This document shows, piece after piece, positions 46,701 to 53,066 of a stretch of DNA of 64,000 nucleotides; the stretch's first letter is position 1, and every line of letters starts with the position of its first letter. Position numbers and translations under genes: made by a program. The notes under the pieces were generated by a model. It had not been told where the DNA came from. It ran no database searches and was given only the letters and a program-made list of their open reading frames with translations. Origin of the DNA: Apostichopus japonicus (Eukaryota > Echinodermata > Holothuroidea > Aspidochirotida > Stichopodidae); NCBI RefSeq assembly GCF_037975245.1, contig NC_092563.1, positions 4,771,501-4,835,500 on the forward strand. Reading direction: 5' to 3'.

Positions 46701-47498
46701 ATATATAACTGATCACTGAGATTCCGCAGTTATTATCACCATTAATTATATATGTCACGAAGCCTGGTTATACTTTAAGAAGTGTTAGCTATATTCCGAT
46801 TGATCAAACATTCCCTTCTTTATGCTTCAATTGGTTGCCAATCCCCCCCCCCCCCAGTGGCGGAGCTAGGGGTATTGGTCAAGAGGGGCGAGAATGGTCT
46901 GTAGGGGCGCTTTCGACACTATCTAAGAGGAGCGCCACCACAGGTTGGCGCGGAGCGTACAGAAATTTGAGTAAAGATACTCCCTAGATCGCCGGAAATG
47001 ACCCTTTCCGGGCCTTGCTAATTTGCAGATAATGTGACAAATGTCAATAGGTAGATGAGAGCGCAATAAAAAGTCAAAAATCGCGAGTAAGTAAAAAGTG
47101 GTAAAAAGCTGAAAAGGGCGCCAGCTGTCCATTTGAGTCCGTCAGGGGGGGGGCATCCGCCCCCTGACTGTATGGACGCTCCGCCACTGCCCCCCCCCTC
47201 CATTCCCAAAACCGCTAGAACATTACATGCCGGTTCGTGAAGCGCTTCAACGTTAACCAACACTTATATAGTTACATAGTACAACATTTCTTCGGAGAGC
47301 AAAAAGGCAGACTAACAAAATTGTCTTTATTTGATAAACACATTTCTTAACCACGAAAGCCACCCAAAAATAAAAGCAAAATAGTAAAACCAAACTCTGT
47401 ACAGTGAAGATGGAAAACTTACTTTCATCTTGAGAAGAAACTGATTTTATCTGGCCGAGGAGAGCTATCAGCAAAGGCAAGATCAGTAGGGCCTTCAT
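19121..47498 (-). CDS. Secreted VWC/Kunitz/Kazal multidomain protein gene, 18 exons, apparently complete
   Basis: Eighteen exons with canonical splice sites join in one frame from an ATG at 47498 to a TAG at 19121. They total 4,122 nt, a 1,373-residue protein. Domain order: signal peptide; unnamed domain N; five 36-residue CCPGC units; VWC, VWC; Kunitz; eleven 16-residue acidic repeats; VWC, VWC; Kunitz; VWC; Kazal; VWC; Kazal; VWC; VWC; unnamed domain C. All internal junctions are phase 1 except one phase-0 intron inside domain N. Kunitz and Kazal domains inhibit serine proteases by presenting a rigid loop; VWC domains bind growth factors and matrix proteins. The protein is therefore probably extracellular and protease-inhibiting, which is inference. 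I know no protein with this architecture. Kielin/chordin-like and papilin-like proteins share some modules but not the flanking domains. The gene lies 0.2 kb from a hairpin and convergent to the EGF gene. Confidence 0.8.
19546..21805. other. Intron 17: repeat-filled
   Basis: No coding stretch supported. It holds a poly-C run near 19,750, an hAT-type element (20130-21046) and a diverged interspersed repeat at about 21,061-21,740 whose text (gacctttgacctcaattttc, ccaagtttcat, ending in a palindromic cagcatgctg) looks like a common marine-invertebrate repeat. Confidence 0.5.
20130..21046. mobile_element. Non-autonomous hAT-type element, 917 bp
   Basis: Ends CAGGCGCGGCGGAAC and GTTCCGCCGCCACTG are imperfect terminal inverted repeats starting CAG and ending CTG. 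They are flanked by a perfect 8-bp direct repeat, gctttggc (20122-20129 and 21047-21054). An 8-bp target duplication with CA...TG ends is the hAT signature. No transposase seen. The inner segment taagcggagcgccaccatc recurs at 46.9, 53.7, 54.8 and 55.5 kb. Confidence 0.8.
21806..21985 (-). CDS. Exon 17: VWC domain
   Basis: A 180-bp phase 1-1 exon after ctccag, ending tctac/gtaag. It encodes ACGNYSDGDEWSPDPCSRCI, CNEGVSECNLVVC and EGECCQQC. It is the most divergent VWC of the gene; the last motif is CCQQC instead of CCPxC. Confidence 0.78.
22276..22455 (-). CDS. Exon 16: VWC domain
   Basis: A 180-bp phase 1-1 exon after atacag, ending cacttg/gtaaga. It encodes DQCEGHSDGESWEPQPCEYC, CADGIKACAMPSCAMPPC and GVCCPTC. 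It is the partner of exon 14 at an offset of 2,581 bp. Confidence 0.82.
22630..22682 (-). pseudogene. Truncated VWC exon fragment
   Basis: On the minus strand an acceptor-like gttcag is followed by TDPCEGHSVGES, matching the first 12 residues of exon 16. The sequence then loses similarity. A duplicate remnant of the VWC exon start. Confidence 0.6.
22841..23242. mobile_element. Non-autonomous hAT-type element, 402 bp
   Basis: Perfect 16-bp inverted ends CAGGGTTGTCCAACCT / AGGTTGGACAACCCTG with an exact 8-bp duplication tagtacac on both sides (22833-22840, 23243-23250). The sub-terminal acggcccgcgggccac is shared with widespread hAT/Charlie-like elements of animals. No coding capacity. It lies in the intron between exons 16 and 15. 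Confidence 0.88.
23543..23701 (-). CDS. Exon 15: Kazal domain
   Basis: A 159-bp phase 1-1 exon, near-identical to exon 13 (offset 2,234 bp). It reads LNCPEVCISLYDPVC where exon 13 reads TNCPEVCILLYDPVC, so the presumed P1 is Ser here and Leu there. If both are functional their specificities may differ. Confidence 0.84.
23930..24350 (-). mobile_element. LINE 3' fragment (CR1/Jockey-like ORF2 C-terminus)
   Basis: Minus-strand translation gives LQRVLNTAARLVAKTRKYEH, then ITPAMIELHWFSICERINYK, and in shifted frames LWNSLPEHV and YKSVLRR. These are the familiar last conserved blocks of non-LTR retrotransposon reverse transcriptase proteins. It is truncated and frameshifted, inside an intron of the minus-strand gene. 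Confidence 0.75.
24857..25036 (-). CDS. Exon 14: VWC domain
   Basis: A 180-bp phase 1-1 exon after atacag, ending cacttg/gtaaga. It encodes DQCEGHSDGESWEPQPCEYC, YCADGIKTC and GEGVCCPICPEP. It pairs with exon 16. The central segment (CEPLLCAV) differs from the CAMPPCAV of exon 16. Confidence 0.82.
25199..25254 (-). pseudogene. Truncated VWC exon fragment
   Basis: Counterpart of the fragment at 22630. It reads TDPCGGHSVGETWE and then reaches a stop after a few more codons. It lies upstream of exon 14 just as the other lies upstream of exon 16, so the fragment predates the block duplication. Confidence 0.6.
25777..25935 (-). CDS. Exon 13: Kazal domain
   Basis: A 159-bp phase 1-1 exon after cgtcag, ending catag/gtcagc. 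It encodes NCPEVCILLYDPVCANDGST, FSNECEFMKAKC and GRCED, a six-cysteine Kazal domain with three residues between Cys1 and Cys2 (agrin/follistatin-like spacing). The residue two after Cys2 (P1 in classical Kazals) is Leu. Confidence 0.85.
26162..26338 (-). CDS. Exon 12: VWC domain
   Basis: A 177-bp phase 1-1 exon after tcacag, ending acacag/gtaatt. It reads DECDGYGDGDSWEPQSCETC, TCVAESKIC and GACCPSC. It differs from exon 10 at a few residues (GYG for GHD, VAE for FAG, ATP for APP). The donor is gtaatt, weaker than the gtaagt of exon 10. Confidence 0.82.
26625..26801 (-). CDS. Exon 11: Kunitz-type protease inhibitor domain
   Basis: A 177-bp phase 1-1 exon after ttcacag, ending aaaccg/gtaagt. 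It encodes TCLLPIVVGPCRAAVVRYAF, then CERFLYGGCKGNENNF and CQETC: all six cysteines in BPTI spacing. P1 is Arg within GPCRA, as in trypsin- or plasmin-type inhibitors, unlike the Leu of exon 7. Confidence 0.85.
26890..28881 (+). mobile_element. Decayed Penelope-type reverse transcriptase element
   Basis: A second, unrelated PLE-like lineage, on the opposite strand to the host gene. Recognisable blocks are spread over several frames: LLIPADKTRKLYETDTQLHE (27160s), FISFDIVEFYPSI (27513-27551), the catalytic LYRDDGLAVF (27804-27833), and near the end an endonuclease-like block resembling GIY-YIG (VIYKAEV ... TYIGLTETPFKRRYGNHK, 28510-28606). At least six frameshifts or stops break it. It is flanked by (TA)n tracts on both sides (26846-26863, 28882-28922). 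The type was judged from motifs; the exact clade is uncertain. Confidence 0.7.
28882..28925. repeat. (TA)n microsatellite
   Basis: An interrupted run of TA dinucleotides just 3' of the decayed reverse transcriptase. PLE-type elements are often found next to such tracts. Confidence 0.85.
29048..29224 (-). CDS. Exon 10: VWC domain
   Basis: A 177-bp phase 1-1 exon after tcacag, ending acacag/gtaagt. It encodes DECDGHDDGDSWEPQSCETC ... GEGACCPSCPDT. It is nearly identical to exon 12 at 26162. The decayed PLE at 26.9-28.9 kb lies between this exon and exon 11. Confidence 0.83.
29225..30027. other. Intron 9: nothing recognised
   Basis: AT-rich sequence between exons 9 and 10. I see no coding stretch and no clear repeat. 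Confidence 0.5.
30028..30213 (-). CDS. Exon 9: VWC domain
   Basis: A 186-bp phase 1-1 exon after cctaag, ending gtaaag/gtaagt. It encodes DECDGHKDGENWEAQPCEKC, then TCFQGAKLC, a central cysteine cluster and GACCSYCPVP. This is a full VWC pattern with W, C-x-C and CCxxC. Confidence 0.83.
30358..30381. repeat. 24-bp perfect palindrome
   Basis: The half-site aatattacgtac followed by its exact reverse complement. Intronic. Confidence 0.85.
30903..31436 (-). CDS. Exon 8: eleven 16-residue acidic repeats
   Basis: A 534-bp phase 1-1 exon after cctaag, ending caaatg/gtgagt. It encodes ENGERV and then 11 units of MAPTDEPEMDKNGEPT, alternating in places with MAPSHEPEMDKNGEPT; the last is PEMEANG. The 48-bp DNA unit keeps several frames open on both strands. 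I choose the minus frame because it alone joins the flanking exons in phase. It is rich in Pro, Glu, Asp and Thr and has no cysteine, so it is probably a disordered, possibly O-glycosylated spacer. Confidence 0.72.
31437..32962. other. Intron 7: nothing recognised
   Basis: No supported coding sequence. The 167-codon open stretch near 31714-32217 shows no known motif and no splice context. Confidence 0.45.
32963..33151 (-). CDS. Exon 7: Kunitz-type protease inhibitor domain
   Basis: A 189-bp phase 1-1 exon after caacag, ending cgaag/gtaaat. It encodes a full BPTI-type domain: C-x8-C (CSLAKESGLC), RYFFNSVSGQCEVFIYGGC, GGNDNNF and the last two cysteines (EDCEDAC). The residue after the second cysteine, which is P1 in BPTI, is Leu. 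This suggests chymotrypsin- or elastase-like targets rather than trypsin (inference from the family). Confidence 0.85.
33607..36424. mobile_element. 2.8-kb foldback element (arms about 1.3 kb)
   Basis: The sequence from GGTCATTCCATGCC reads inward to about 34929 and then, after a spacer of about 160 bp, returns as its reverse complement from 35093 to GGAATGACC at 36424. The arms are nearly identical; matching small open frames occur on opposite strands (34429-34650 and 35372-35593). Flanks are CATATG on each side (33601-33606, 36425-36430). The related segment at 39140-39160 lacks the insertion (tacatcaatatgcaatg), so it serves as an empty site. No transposase is visible. Class uncertain. Confidence 0.85.
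36459..36635 (-). CDS. Exon 6: VWC domain (copy 2 of a duplicated pair)
   Basis: A 177-bp phase 1-1 exon, duplicate of exon 5 at an offset of 2,722 bp, with splice sites intact. The foldback element at 33607-36424 inserted just 35 bp beyond its donor site. Whether both copies are used in one transcript, or the duplication is a haplotype or assembly effect, cannot be told from sequence. Confidence 0.75.
36701..37788 (-). repeat. 22-bp minisatellite, array 1
   Basis: Unit gggactgctctatgacctgt plus gc, with variants (gagg, tactgacc, tgatcta). A higher-order repeat of about 358 bp is visible: acatgtgaggga recurs at 36833 and 37191 with matching variant order. It abuts the broken exon-4 copy on its right. 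Confidence 0.9.
37789..38901 (-). pseudogene. Broken duplicate of exon 4, split by a TIR element
   Basis: 38881-38901 and its flank match the start of exon 4 (acceptor-like gatacag, then EDPCEGI), and 37789-37833 continues it (YCDIPNCPEGFFVD). The two parts are separated by the 1,047-bp element at 37834-38880, and the downstream side is replaced by the 22-bp minisatellite. It cannot be spliced into the protein. Confidence 0.75.
37834..38880. mobile_element. TIR element, 1,047 bp, inside a broken exon copy
   Basis: Ends actagtgtttgcacgggt and acccgtgtaaacactagt are 18-bp inverted repeats with one mismatch. Sub-terminal cgggtacccgg motifs also mirror each other. Compared with intact exon 4 (cagtatataccctcg) the flanks show a duplication of ATAT, or of TA if the terminal T/A is counted in the element. 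About 2.4 internal copies of a roughly 125-bp unit (cattgacttagtgtggtgtt) lie at 37,975-38,275. No coding capacity. Confidence 0.82.
39181..39357 (-). CDS. Exon 5: VWC domain (copy 1 of a duplicated pair)
   Basis: A 177-bp phase 1-1 exon after aaccag, ending gtccag/gtaagc. It encodes NECGKHEEGDMWIERDGINC ... EDPIYPDDSCCPVCPG: a short VWC domain with W, the C-x-C-like middle (MMMSC) and the CCPVC end. The translation matches the exon at 36459. Confidence 0.8.
39423..41128 (-). repeat. 22-bp minisatellite, array 2
   Basis: Same 22-bp unit as the array at 36701, over 70 units, with repeated multi-unit blocks (for example the runs starting near 39,700 and 40,090). It fills intron 4, between exon 4 and VWC exon 5. 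Confidence 0.92.
41426..41959 (-). CDS. Exon 4: five tandem 36-residue half-VWC units
   Basis: A 534-bp phase 1-1 exon after ttacag, ending ggaag/gtaaag. It encodes five units of the form DPCEGIYCDIPDCPEGFFVD ending GCCPGC. The cysteine spacing is C-x4-C-x4-C-x11-CC-x2-C. The CCPxC ending is typical of the C-terminal half of VWC domains, but the usual N-terminal half is missing. Unit 5 has diverged (HCSIPN, EGPGCC). The 108-bp DNA repeats are nearly identical, so the exon grew by internal duplication. Confidence 0.85.
42276..42501 (-). CDS. Exon 3: unnamed domain N, second half
   Basis: A 226-bp exon after ctgcag, phase 0 in and phase 1 out. It starts VLSSEQAAEPV and contains GFICVRFQEW, PPITFILEDG and a closing cysteine pair SCAAIEC. 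These match the final exon (VLSDEQASQPL, YYCFQFLKGD, VRFFLQ, CIRAPC). Four cysteines suggest two disulphides. Function unknown. Confidence 0.72.
43045..43153 (+). mobile_element. Solo PLE terminal-repeat fragment
   Basis: gtgtaaaagtaagttggcac and then cacaggctctctagtggata, agtagtttgctaacagtttt match both termini of the PLE copies (3246-3264, 5850-5898). The protein-coding part and most of the repeat are gone. A (TA)n tract follows directly. Confidence 0.7.
43154..43212. repeat. (TA)n microsatellite
   Basis: A nearly pure TA run of about 29 units, 14 bp from the donor site of exon 2 of the minus-strand gene. Length polymorphism is likely. Confidence 0.9.
43227..43435 (-). CDS. Exon 2: unnamed domain N, first half
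   Basis: A 209-bp exon after ttcacag, ending caa/gtgagt, phase 1 in and phase 0 out. It encodes about 69 residues starting VVFTGIELEVVDGSLLPNQV and containing KLWRAKAWSSAF. The LW and QVLS positions align with the last exon of the gene. A (TA)n tract begins just beyond its donor site. Confidence 0.7.
43565..43698 (+). mobile_element. tRNA-derived SINE, copy 1
   Basis: Pol III boxes are visible: an A box in agcctagtggtaagggtgtc and a B box ggttcgaatcc (43618-43628). A short unrelated body (tttttcactgttcttgattt) and a long (TA)n tail follow. The copy at 62470-62597 on the other strand shares head, body and TA tail. Confidence 0.75.
43697..43818. repeat. (TA)n microsatellite, tail of SINE copy 1
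   Basis: About 120 bp of interrupted TA repeats with att and cgt interruptions, directly following the SINE body. Confidence 0.85.
43819..46854. other. Intron 1, repeat-poor part
   Basis: Between exons 1 and 2 of the minus-strand gene. Apart from the PLE end fragment at 45932-46056 I see no repeat or coding stretch I can support. A poly-C run lies at about 45,400. Confidence 0.45.
45932..46056 (+). mobile_element. PLE 3' terminal fragment with decayed hammerhead motif
   Basis: cctttgaagaaaatcctgct, aggatcgaaacgtcaggcc and cacaggctctctagtggatc correspond to 5794-5900 of the PLE copies. The hammerhead core has changed to TTGAAGA, so the first core base is lost. The rest of the element is absent. 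Confidence 0.75.
46855..47189. mobile_element. Non-autonomous hAT-type element, 335 bp
   Basis: Ends CAGTGGCGGAGC and GCTCCGCCACTG are perfect 12-bp inverted repeats. Flanks are eight C on each side, consistent with an 8-bp duplication but in low-complexity sequence. The inside shares gcgctttcgacactatctaa and ggcgcggagcgtac with the element at 54536. It lies in intron 1. Confidence 0.8.
47423..47498 (-). CDS. Exon 1: start codon and signal peptide
   Basis: ATG at 47498-47496. The product starts MKALLILPLLIALLGQIKSV and then SSQDE, a classic signal peptide: one positive residue, about 12 hydrophobic residues, then a polar region with likely cleavage near SVSS-Q. The exon ends at gaaa/gtaag, phase 1. 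This is the only methionine in the exon, so the start is well supported. Confidence 0.75.
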
Positions 47499-47639
47499 TA
47501 TGAACTGTCCGCGAGATCTGTGAGATCTAAACTGAACGCTGTAAAAGATATACCGGCAATGTCTTTAATGCGTCTTGTACCACTCGTAATCGACTCGCGT
47601 CTCGTTGGGAGTCAAACGGCATAAAAAGGGCTTTGTAGA

Positions 47640-47674
47640 ACCAGGGAGTTGTTATGGAATAACAACTCCCTGGT
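47640..47674. repeat. Perfect 16-bp hairpin upstream of the minus-strand gene
   Basis: accagggagttgttat, a 3-base loop gga, then the exact reverse complement. It lies about 140 bp upstream of the start codon of the minus-strand gene, in what should be its 5' UTR or promoter. Role unknown; it could also be a small element remnant. Confidence 0.75.
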
Positions 47675-48053
47675 AGAACCAATAGTCAGATTACGTAACA
47701 AACAAATCGCCCTGTTGACCGATAAGAAAAGGGGGTATCGGATTTAACCCAAGTGTAATACCCTTGATGTGCTGGTAAATAGAAGGTTTTTAAATAGTTT
47801 GTCTAGCATTCAGTTGAATGGATAGAGTGGCTGTTACAGATATGTGGAGACGCGGTTGATTCCAGAAGGGGCTATATCGGCTTACATAGGTTAAATCTCT
47901 GACCCAGGTACTTACATTTTGACTAGTCAGAAATTCCACTGTTAACGGTTCATAGTACACACACGGGAATTGTTTTTGAGTTCTTCGTTCGCAACGACTT
48001 TGCACATGAATGAGATCTCAAAATAAACTTCAAGTCCGTGATATCGATACAAC

Positions 48054-48443
48054 AATAGGCGTAGGAGGCGGGGGGGGGGGGGAGGCTGCAGCCCCCCAAG
48101 CAAATATTTTTGTGAAAATTTGGGCTATATGAGGAGAATTTTTCGGGCACCTACTGTAAGAAAAATAAATTGCAATGTTCTTTTCAATGGTTAAACTTAT
48201 ATCATTATTATTAATTTATTGTAACGACTTCCCGAAAAATGGTAACTGATATGGAATGGTAATAACATGGCATATGATTGTATGTAATTGGCATGCGATG
48301 CAATAACCGATGCATGCCTGTATGATGTGTAGATTAAGATGTTGAATGCACGCGTAGCGCGTGAAAAATTTTGGTTATATTTTCGGGCAAGTCGTTACAG
48401 CCCTCCCCCCCAAAAAAAATCAAACTGGGCTCCTACGCCTATG
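48054..48443. mobile_element. Non-autonomous hAT-type element (CATAGGCGTAGG family), 390 bp
   Basis: Left end aataggcgtaggagg and right end ctcctacgcctatg are inverted repeats. They are flanked by an exact 8-bp duplication gatacaac (48046-48053, 48444-48451). The family is shared with 52658-53066, including gggcaagtcgttacagcc-like text near one end. Confidence 0.82.
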
Positions 48444-49599
48444 GATACAACACCAGTTCAAACCACAAGCTCCATGGGGGTGCGGGGGGGGGTAATAAAT
48501 GTCCAAATCCCCAGTCCCAATGCCCCCACAGTATGGTACTCATACTTACTGAACGTTCAAGAAGTATGAGTACCATACCCTGGGGGTAGGGGGTGGGACT
48601 GCAGGCTTTGGACATTTGCAACCCCTCACGGAGCTAACACAAAGTCAAAGGAAGCTGTTTGATATTTTTCTTAGTCAAAAGCAGAATTAGCATATCCGGA
48701 ATTGGTTCCGGGCCCCGTGTGCCATGGAAAAGGGGGATTTGACCCAAACTAAGGCCAAGCCCGAATTTCGCATGTATACTTCCATGTCGTTCATGAAGTA
48801 TGAGTAGCATACCGTCGGGGGTTTGGGAATGGGGGCTTTGGACATTTGCAACCATTCACGGAGCTAACACAAAGTCATAGCGGGATGTTTGATTCAATTT
48901 ATATGATAGTGTACTAAAGCACTACACAGATCTCGGACTTTTTTTGAAGAGATATGACCGTTGTAACAGAGCCGTATATACTGCTCTGCGTTGTCAGCAT
49001 ATATAGCCCCCTCACATTGATTTCTTAGTATATTTGCTGTTCTTTAACCTTTCACGGTTTGATCTTTAACCTTCTCTTTTATGACCTTTCAACATGGGTT
49101 GTGTTTGGAATTTCTAACGTATTGTCCTCGTGTAGACAGATACATCCCCTTTCACGTGAATAGGGTACCCTATAGGTTTACCCATATTGCCCCAACGCTA
49201 ATTGAAATGAAGTGACATATCTTTTGCATGATTTCAATTATCATCAATCTCTTTCTTATATATGATTGAATGTTAAAGTAATAAACGAAACCCCACTACA
49301 ATGAACTAAAATTATGGAGGATGGAGGGTAATTAGGGCGTTTTATATAGAAATTTCTGGGTGAAACAGGAACTTTTACAGAGAGAGAGAGAGAGACAGTT
49401 AGAGGTGGAGAGAGGAGGGCAGGGGGGGGGGGGTGGAGGTGGAGCTGGCAGATGAGTTGGGTATAGCCTACTATGCCTGACGTGGACCTCTCTTAAAGCT
49501 CATTATCTAAACTGTCGTGGTGGTAAATATGAATGTACCATGTTAGACGAATTAAAACGGCAGCTATCATATCGTGGGAAGGACTCGTCAGTTAATAAA

Positions 49600-49850
49600 C
49601 GACTATATACATATGTATTTAAGATCCCCCTGCAAGCAGGAACTCGCGAAGAAGCCTCATTGGCTAATCAAAGCCGCAAGCTGACCGAAGTCAGTCTCTT
49701 ACATTCATATTGAACGTCCATGATTATGAATTGTCAATTGTCAACAACTCTGTAACTGGACGACAAACATTAATCTTGGAGTGACTCGAACCGGGGACCT
49801 TATGATTGGAAGGCACCGGCGTTAACCACTGCTGAGCTACATGGGTCGGA
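49600..49850 (-). mobile_element. tRNA-derived SINE (second family)
   Basis: On the minus strand a tRNA-like head carries an A box (tagctcagcagtgg, 49826-49839) and a B box (ggttcgagtc, 49783-49792), followed by an unrelated body down to about 49,600. The anticodon arm has an 8-base loop, so this is not a normal tRNA gene. Confidence 0.55.
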
Positions 49851-51900
49851 TCAATGTCCGGTAGGTTTGAAGCTGCTGCTACCACGCATGCGGCGGCACT
49901 GACAACTAAGCCCGTGTATAATCCTGAAACATGTGGTCCAATGGCCTGTGTTAGAGTCTAGGTGCGCAGCCACGTTAATGGTCCAAAGCACCAAGTCTCT
50001 GGTAGCGCCCTACAAGCTGAATCAAGTTCCCGCCCTCCAAGCTGGTGCTCAATTCCGAAAATGATTTCAATATCATATTACTAATCATGTCGTTAAATTG
50101 TGAATGAGCAGAAAAAACATTGCGCCACAGTAGCTCGAAGCATGAGTCCCATACCTCTTACCCCACCCCACCCAGCAAATTACGATCTTGCATATTTTAT
50201 TCAGTATTTGGTTGAGTCGCTGATCCCCGTATTGAGAAATTTACTTTGTTTATCGTTTATTGTAGGGCCTCCGTTTTCAACTTCTTTTATCTCTCCAAGA
50301 CATTTTACCCCGCGAGTCCCCAATCAGCAGTAATGCTGGAAGAACAACTTCACACAATTTATTATTAACAATGGTAACAGTGATCAAACGTGCAAAAGCG
50401 TTGCTTTAAAGCTAACACTCATTAAAGTTGACTTCAATGGCGATTCATATGGCCTAATCTGTTGCTTCTCATCAACTTTCTGAGAAATGTTGGAGCGTTC
50501 TACTGGACCTTAAATAAATTACTACCACTTTCAGACTATTTAGTACGATCAAGTTGTAAAAACCCCTGAAAAAAAAGAGATTAGATTTATTAACACACTT
50601 ATATCGACTAGCGAATCTATTTGATCGGAAAATCAACTGAAAGCGAAGTTTGACTAGTGGCTATGAATTTCAAAGAATGTAGGCTTAGCGGCCTACTAAT
50701 TTACATAGAATGCTTGGACGAATTTTATCACCGAGTAAACAGAGATTTCTTTTCTAACGAATAGCTGATTGCGACTTTGGTGACCAACATTACAACAAGA
50801 TAAGATCAACAACAAGTCCTTAAGTTGTCTACATATATAGCTTTTGTATAAACATGGTTTCTGACACATTCCTGGTAAAAAAAAAATTAAACAAAACTCC
50901 TTGAAGTTGAAAACCCTAGCCATCTTTGTTTGCAAACAAATAACGCCCGAAATAATTTTACAAGACTTTGGTTTACCTCTGTTTTCAGGGAAGATGACTC
51001 AATGTACAAGTTCATTTGGTCGCTTTGGTTGTCCACAGACCGCAAATTGTCCGTTTCTGTTTCTCAGTATGTCAACAGACATGTATAGATTCAGTTCAAA
51101 GCAAGGAGTTTTGTATAGCGACTCCCAGATTCAAGGAATCAATCTGTTGATTTCCTTTTTAAAGCAGCAAATTGAATCCGAGCATTTGATTTCAACTATA
51201 GGTTTGAAACATTTCTACCAAGTGTGGACAGTGATGAGAATGTGATTTCAAAAATGGAGTAGGAGCGGGGTAGGGGGAAGAGGGGGGAGGGGTTGGGAAT
51301 TGAATTAAAAAATCCCCCCCCCCCGACTGTTTTATAGAAGATAGCCTCAATATATAATGTTGAAGATAAGTTCGCGTCTTAAAATTTTCTGTCGATATGC
51401 TTTAGTTTTCCATAAAAAGTATAAGTTTAAAAAGTGGAAGTGATATTTTGCAATTGCTGCAGCTTCGTGAGGACAATGCTCACATTATCTCTTGCAATCG
51501 ATTTAGTTTATATAATTTCGAGAATTGACCATTCATATTGTTTGCTACATACAGTATCTATTCATAAGAGTCTGTGTTATAGTTAAAACTGACGTGCACA
51601 TGGGATTTCAAAGGTGGGGGAGGGAGAGTGGAGTCAACCCTAAATTCGTCTGACTGAATCTTACAATGTGGACATGAATCTTACAATGTAAAGACCAGAT
51701 GCGGATCAAGGAGTTTGAAAAGGATCGAGGGCTTGTGGTCCTGGGCTCTCCCGTAAAAATTAAAAGTATACATGTTAAAGAATACTCTGTGGTTGATATT
51801 TAGACTGGTTAACTTAGGTCTGTGTTTAGGTCAATATTCAAGGTTGTACTAATCAGGCGCGTATCCAGGGGGGGGGCGTTGGGGGCGCGCGCCCCCCGGG

Positions 51901-52022
51901 TAAGGAAAAGAGGAGAGAAAAAAAGAGAAGAAAAAAGGGAAAAGGAGGGGGAAAAAAGAAAAGGGGAAGAGAAAGGAAGGGAAAAGAAAAAGAAGAAAGA
52001 GAGAAAGAGGAGGGAGTAGAAG
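51901..52022 (+). repeat. 120-bp polypurine tract
   Basis: Almost uninterrupted A/G sequence (aggaaaagaggagagaaaaa and so on) next to a G-rich/C-rich inverted patch at 51866-51899. Such mirror-like purine tracts can form triplex DNA. Confidence 0.85.
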
Positions 52023-52657
52023 ATAGCCAAGACACCGGGAAGAGAAAGAGGAACAGTCATAACTACAGCGCTGATCCCTATTTAATACACAGGGTAGCCA
52101 GTGACAGATCGAAGATTATGGAGGGGACGTGCGCCTCACCCTACCCCTTACACCGACAACTCCATTTTTGACGTTTCCATTTTTCCTCTCACTAATGTAT
52201 CTATATAAATACTATATATGGTCTATGTGTGTGCATGGACGCCTTTGTGCTATATGGAACCAATTGTGGCTGGTCTTGAACTCGACCGAGTCGTCGGGGA
52301 ACATGACGCATTTCAGGAAGGGGGCGACCGCCCCCCCCCTCGAGCAAATTTTCTTTATGACATCGCTAGTAATTTCAAAATAGACAATGCTTAGATGCAA
52401 CTTACAAGGCCTGGGAAGTTTCATTTCCAGCGATCTGGGAGGCATTTTCGGCCAAAAAAATTTATTGTACGCTTCGCGCCAACTCATGGTGGCGCTTCGC
52501 TTAGATAGTTTGCCTACAGGCTTCGCCCCTCCCTTGGCAATTATACTCGCTACACGCCTGTTCGAATTTGTAAAGCAAAGAACAGATATAACATCATATC
52601 AGCATTGAAATGCATGTTACACGATGAACAGCCTCAAAAACTGTCTATGTGTGTAGT

Positions 52658-53066
52658 CAAAGGCGTAGGAGCCCAATGGATTTGGGGCTGTAACGACTTG
52701 CCCGAAAAAAGCCAATTTTTTTTCGCGCGCTTCGCGCGCGTTCAACAAACATATCGATGCCAATATCATATAAGCAAGCATCGGCCATTGCATTGCATGG
52801 CATTGTGTACCTTACGGTCCGTCAAAGTTGCACAGTATACCGCCGGATGTTTATGCAAACAACCAAATGTCTTATGTAGATGGAGAAAAAGCATACAGAT
52901 CCATTTATGTCAAAACTCTCTTTTACAGTAGTAATGTCGGCCAAGCTTACGACTTTATTCTAATTACCAAGGAGATCATTTTTAAGCTATTCATTGCTTT
53001 TTTTTTTTCTTTCAGTAGGTGCCCGAAAATATGGGAAAAAAATTGGCTTCGGGACCTACGCCTATG
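52658..53066. mobile_element. Non-autonomous hAT-type element (CATAGGCGTAGG family), 409 bp
   Basis: Ends caaaggcgtaggagcc and ggacctacgcctatg, flanked by an exact 8-bp duplication tgtgtagt (52650-52657, 53067-53074). Same family as 48054-48443. Confidence 0.82.

Noticed and set aside
49777-49849. tRNA gene on the minus strand
   Set aside because: The anticodon arm has an 8-base loop and the acceptor ends do not pair well; a tRNA-derived SINE head fits better.
50901-51245. 114-codon open frame
   Set aside because: No known motif, no splice context and no second exon; chance cannot be excluded.
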